Shown piece by piece: positions 23,990-26,954 of a stretch of 26,954 bases of DNA. The notes under the pieces are model-generated. The model ran no database searches and had not been told where the DNA came from. It was given only the letters and a program-made list of their open reading frames with translations. A program made the translations under genes and the position numbers. Origin of the DNA: Bacteriovoracaceae bacterium UBA1511 (GTDB lineage: Bacteria > Bdellovibrionota > Bacteriovoracia > Bacteriovoracales > Bacteriovoracaceae); contig DCQT01000034.1 in the NCBI GenBank assembly GCA_002323535.1, positions 1 through 26,954 on the forward strand, in the 5' to 3' direction. The stretch's first letter is position 1, and every line of letters starts with the position of its first letter.

Positions 23990-25183
23990 ATGCAAAGTAT
24001 TGATAAAAATAAGGTTGAGAAAGACTTTATAGTCGGTGTCTACTATCAAAACAAAAGTAAAAGCTTAGAGAATCTTTTTAAAGATTATAAAAATAATTTT
24101 ATTTTTTCTAATTCCTTAGACCAATTTTCCTTATTTCTCTGTGACAAGATTCTTGTAGAAGATAAAAACTATATAGATCTTTGGAATAACTTTATCGACG
24201 TAGATTCTATTGATAACTTCCTACATACTTCTGAAAAAAAACAAAACTATTACGGGGATGATTATTTTTTTGTAAAGGAGAATCTTATTCAGTTCTTCTC
24301 GTCACCACCGGTAGATTTGTATTTTAGTCTTCGCTCCTCGGGGCGGTCACACTTTCGAAAATTTAAAAGTAAAGGCTTATACTTACCACAAGAGATGTAT
24401 AAGGATTCATTGATTAGGGTCGCTGATTTAGGTCTTTTTTTTAGAGCATGTTCAAAGAAATTATTATCATTTGTTCAAAAAGGTGACTTGCTAAACTTTT
24501 TAATAATGAGTGGAAGAATTCTTGAATTTAATAGAATGAATCTTCTGATAAATAAAAAACCACTCTCTTTATTTGGAATTAATTTATGTATTAATAAATC
24601 TCTTCAAATTTTAATAAGTAGGGAGGATATAACCCCTAAAGAGTTTCTCACCCTGTCAAAGGAGTACCTGCTTAGCAGTAACCATGCAGATGTAGAGCTT
24701 TTACTTTTATGTTATTTTTGCCATTACGCTGGGCTAAACACCTCGAGCTCGTTCTCTTCTTTGTTTTTGAACTCTTTGTTTAAGGAGCCAAGTCACTCCT
24801 TTATAGACACGAATTTTCAACTCGAAAATATTTCCTCTCTCAGTTCGAAAGAAAAAGAGCTTATATTGAATCATCCCTATATGATTTCTTCTATACTCAA
24901 GGCTTTAAAGCTCGGAGATGAGTTATTTCACAACTCCATAAAGTACCATCACGGCAGTGTTACAGGAAAAGGTTTTTCAGATAGTTTTCGATCAAATATT
25001 TCACACGAGTATATAGACTTTATTGGAGCTCATAAAATTATTCAAACATATTTAGAATTAAGACCTAATGAGCCTATCGATTTATCTTTAGTAAAGGTTA
25101 AAGAAAATATCTCGAGCAGTATTTTAAAAAGCTCGATTGATAAATTAATTTCTAAAAATAAAAATTTATTTTCTAATAGTTGA
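23990..25183 (+). CDS. Degenerate HD-GYP-like protein
   Basis: A 397-aa soluble protein without signal peptide or TM segment. The first ~220 residues are unrecognised. The C-terminal ~150 residues follow the order of an HD-GYP phosphodiesterase with key residues changed: LLLLCYFCHYAGL has H245-Y246 where HD is expected, LSSKEKELILNHP (284-296) fits the LT..E...I..HP segment with H295, and IKYHHGSVTGKGF has H320/H321 and GKGF in place of GYP. ISHEYIDFIGAHKIIQTYLELRP then matches the closing helix. Loss of the HD aspartate suggests no cyclic-di-GMP hydrolysis, so a binding or scaffold role is possible. It ends the operon with the ABC-2 exporter. The domain call is inference from pattern. The last 18 nt overlap typA antisense. 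Confidence 0.72.
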   Translation: MQSIDKNKVEKDFIVGVYYQNKSKSLENLFKDYKNNFIFSNSLDQFSLFLCDKILVEDKNYIDLWNNFIDVDSIDNFLHTSEKKQNYYGDDYFFVKENLIQFFSSPPVDLYFSLRSSGRSHFRKFKSKGLYLPQEMYKDSLIRVADLGLFFRACSKKLLSFVQKGDLLNFLIMSGRILEFNRMNLLINKKPLSLFGINLCINKSLQILISREDITPKEFLTLSKEYLLSSNHADVELLLLCYFCHYAGLNTSSSFSSLFLNSLFKEPSHSFIDTNFQLENISSLSSKEKELILNHPYMISSILKALKLGDELFHNSIKYHHGSVTGKGFSDSFRSNISHEYIDFIGAHKIIQTYLELRPNEPIDLSLVKVKENISSSILKSSIDKLISKNKNLFSNS

Positions 25184-26954
25184 TCTCTGGTTTTTCTCTA
25201 AAACTTTCTTACGAACACGAATGTTTTCAGGTGTAATTAAAACCCACTCATCATCATCAATCCAATTCATTGCCCAATCGATAGTTCTTTCTGGAACAGG
25301 AGGAAGAATTATATTTTCATCTTTTCCGGCCGTTCTGACGGAGCTTAGGTGTTTTTCTCGAACAACATTAACATTGATGTCGTTTTGTTTTGTATGTTCT
25401 CCAACAACTTGTCCCTCAAAAACGATTTCGCCAGGAGTGATAAACTGCTTTCCACTTGATAGAAGGTTAAACAATGCATAACCAGTTGCCTTACCAGCTC
25501 GGTCAGCAAGGATTGCTCCATTTTGTCTGGATAGTAAATCCCCTGCGTATGGTTCGTATCCAAGAAATTGAGAGCTCATTAAGCCCTCGCCACGAGTGTC
25601 TGTTAAAAATTGCCCTCTATAGCCAATAAGTCCTCGCGATGGGATTTTGAATTCCATTCTAGAACGCCCTTCACCAAGAGGAACAAGTCCTTCCATGATT
25701 CCTTTTCTTTTTGAAAGGGTCTCGGTAATTGTTCCTACATCACCCTCTGGAATATCTAGAACACATAATTCGAATGGCTCATGCTTTTGCCTATCGATTT
25801 CTTTGTATAAAACTTGCGGACGTCCGACCATTAGCTCATACCCTTGACGTCTTATCTCCTCAAAAACGATTGCTAGTTGAAGCTCTCCACGACCTTTTAA
25901 AATGAACTCTTTTGGATCGCTCGTAGCCTCATATTTTAATGCAACGTTGTGACGACAGGCTGTTTGCAAGAACTCTTCAAGCTTTCTTGAAGTAAGATAA
26001 TCACCTTCTTGCCCAGAGTTTGGGCTAGTATTAATAGAAACAGTAACACTTACAGTAGGTGGATCTATAGTGATACGATCCAATGGTTCAACTTTATCAG
26101 CAGAAACAATTGTGTCACCAATTTCCCCATTATTTATCCCACCAACAAGGACAATTTCTCCAGCACTCGCTGACTCAACCTCTTTAGTGGCAAGGGCATC
26201 AAATACTTGAATGTTAGTGACTTTAAATTTCTTGTTTTTCTCATCACTATCACAGTGAACAAATTGTTGGTTTCTGTGGATACTTCCTCTAGATATTCGT
26301 CCGATTAATTGTTGTCCTAGGTAGCTTGAGTATGTGAGGTTTGTCACAAGTAGCTGAAGCCCTTCTCCTTCATCGATTTTAGGCACAGGGCAGTAATCAC
26401 TAATCATATGATCAAGAAGAGGAGTAAGGTTTTCTTGAGCATCATCTAGTGATTTCATGGCGAAACCTTCTTTTGCTGACGCGTAAAAAATAGGGATATC
26501 AAGATCAAAGTCTTCAACTTCTAGATCACTAGCAAGAGTTAAAAGAAGATCTTCAACTTCGCTGACAACCTCATCAATTCTTCTATCCGGACGATCAATT
26601 TTATTAATAACAACGGTAATTTTATGACCAAGCTCTAACGCCTTGGTTAGAACAAATCTGGTTTGAGGAAGGGGCCCTTCAGAGGCATCAACAAGAAGAA
26701 TAATTGAGTCGACCATTAAAAGACCACGTTCAACCTCTCCACCAAAATCAGCGTGCCCTGGTGTATCGAGAAGATTAATTTTTGTTCCTTTCCAGATAAA
26801 AGAGCAGTTTTTCGCCGTAATTGTAATACCACGCTCTCTTTCCAGGTCGCCACTGTCCATAACTCTATCAGCAATTTCCTCTCTAGCATCAAAGGTGTTT
26901 GACTGCTTAAGAAGCTCATCAACAAGAGTCGTTTTTCCGTGGTCAACGTGGGCC
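25166..26954 (-). CDS. typA: GTP-binding protein TypA/BipA (5' end outside window)
   Basis: Ribosome-associated translational GTPase. The frame runs through the right edge without a start: the residues before the first listed ATG (26860) continue the family as AHVDHGKTTLVDELL, which is the G1 loop, so only the extreme N-terminus is missing. Further motifs are ERERGIT (switch I), DTPGHADFGG (G3), NKIDRP (G4) and SAKEG (G5). Domains II, III and the V-like segment follow, then the BipA-specific C-terminal region including GLIGYRGQFLTDTRGEG and NGAILADRAGKATGYAL. About 596 residues are visible, against ~600 in full. TypA takes part in 50S assembly and stress growth. The gene is convergent with the HD-GYP-like gene. 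Confidence 0.97.
   Translation of the reverse strand, partial: AHVDHGKTTLVDELLKQSNTFDAREEIADRVMDSGDLERERGITITAKNCSFIWKGTKINLLDTPGHADFGGEVERGLLMVDSIILLVDASEGPLPQTRFVLTKALELGHKITVVINKIDRPDRRIDEVVSEVEDLLLTLASDLEVEDFDLDIPIFYASAKEGFAMKSLDDAQENLTPLLDHMISDYCPVPKIDEGEGLQLLVTNLTYSSYLGQQLIGRISRGSIHRNQQFVHCDSDEKNKKFKVTNIQVFDALATKEVESASAGEIVLVGGINNGEIGDTIVSADKVEPLDRITIDPPTVSVTVSINTSPNSGQEGDYLTSRKLEEFLQTACRHNVALKYEATSDPKEFILKGRGELQLAIVFEEIRRQGYELMVGRPQVLYKEIDRQKHEPFELCVLDIPEGDVGTITETLSKRKGIMEGLVPLGEGRSRMEFKIPSRGLIGYRGQFLTDTRGEGLMSSQFLGYEPYAGDLLSRQNGAILADRAGKATGYALFNLLSSGKQFITPGEIVFEGQVVGEHTKQNDINVNVVREKHLSSVRTAGKDENIILPPVPERTIDWAMNWIDDDEWVLITPENIRVRKKVLEKNQRSTIRK

Noticed and set aside
1..26954. Mobile elements, prophage or CRISPR
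   Set aside because: No transposase, integrase or phage genes, no terminal inverted repeats with target duplications, and no regularly spaced direct repeats were seen.

Overview
This window reads as chromosomal DNA from an AT-rich, gene-dense Gram-negative bacterium. Many products carry Sec signal peptides or a lipobox. The gene content (M14 carboxypeptidase, AmpG-type muropeptide permease, general amino-acid ABC importer, NhaC Na+/H+ antiporter, divergent HD-GYP-like protein, several secreted proteins I cannot name) fits a marine Bdellovibrio-like predator of the Bacteriovoracales type. That assignment is inference from composition and gene content; there is no rRNA or other marker gene here. 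I see no tRNA, rRNA, CRISPR array, insertion sequence, integrase or phage gene.

Layout. 1-3485 (+): the end of an AapJQMP/BztABCD-type L-amino-acid importer operon (binding protein cut by the window edge, two permeases, ATPase). 3557-4987 (+): secreted M14 zinc carboxypeptidase. 4998-7126: two small exported unknowns (one FecR-like) and an RDD membrane protein. 7223-9900: AmpG-like permease facing NhaC. 9989-11274: a one-TM unknown facing a ROK sugar kinase. 11378-14314 (-): an exported Arg/His/Gly-rich unknown and asparagine synthetase B. 14552-17162: small exported proteins, a divergent TrmB-like methyltransferase and a Cys-cluster protein. 17199-17605: an unusually long non-coding stretch with a strong hairpin terminator, nested inverted repeats and a 25-codon reading frame with a well-placed Shine-Dalgarno. 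17606-18646 (-): Tas-like aldo/keto reductase. 18809-21639 (+): agmatinase and arginine decarboxylase, a two-gene arginine-to-putrescine operon with a visible promoter. 22030-25183 (+): YciA-type acyl-CoA thioesterase, ABC-2 ATPase, ABC-2 permease and a degenerate HD-GYP-like protein. 25166-26954 (-): TypA/BipA GTPase, cut by the right edge.

How it fits together: amino-acid import, extracellular peptide trimming, muropeptide import, sugar phosphorylation, glutamine-dependent asparagine synthesis and polyamine synthesis form a nutrient-salvage theme plausible for a predator feeding on a host cell. No single pathway links all of them. The most original signal is the short-ORF locus at about 17245-17528. 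The degenerate HD-GYP-like protein comes next. Five convergent gene pairs overlap at their 3' ends.
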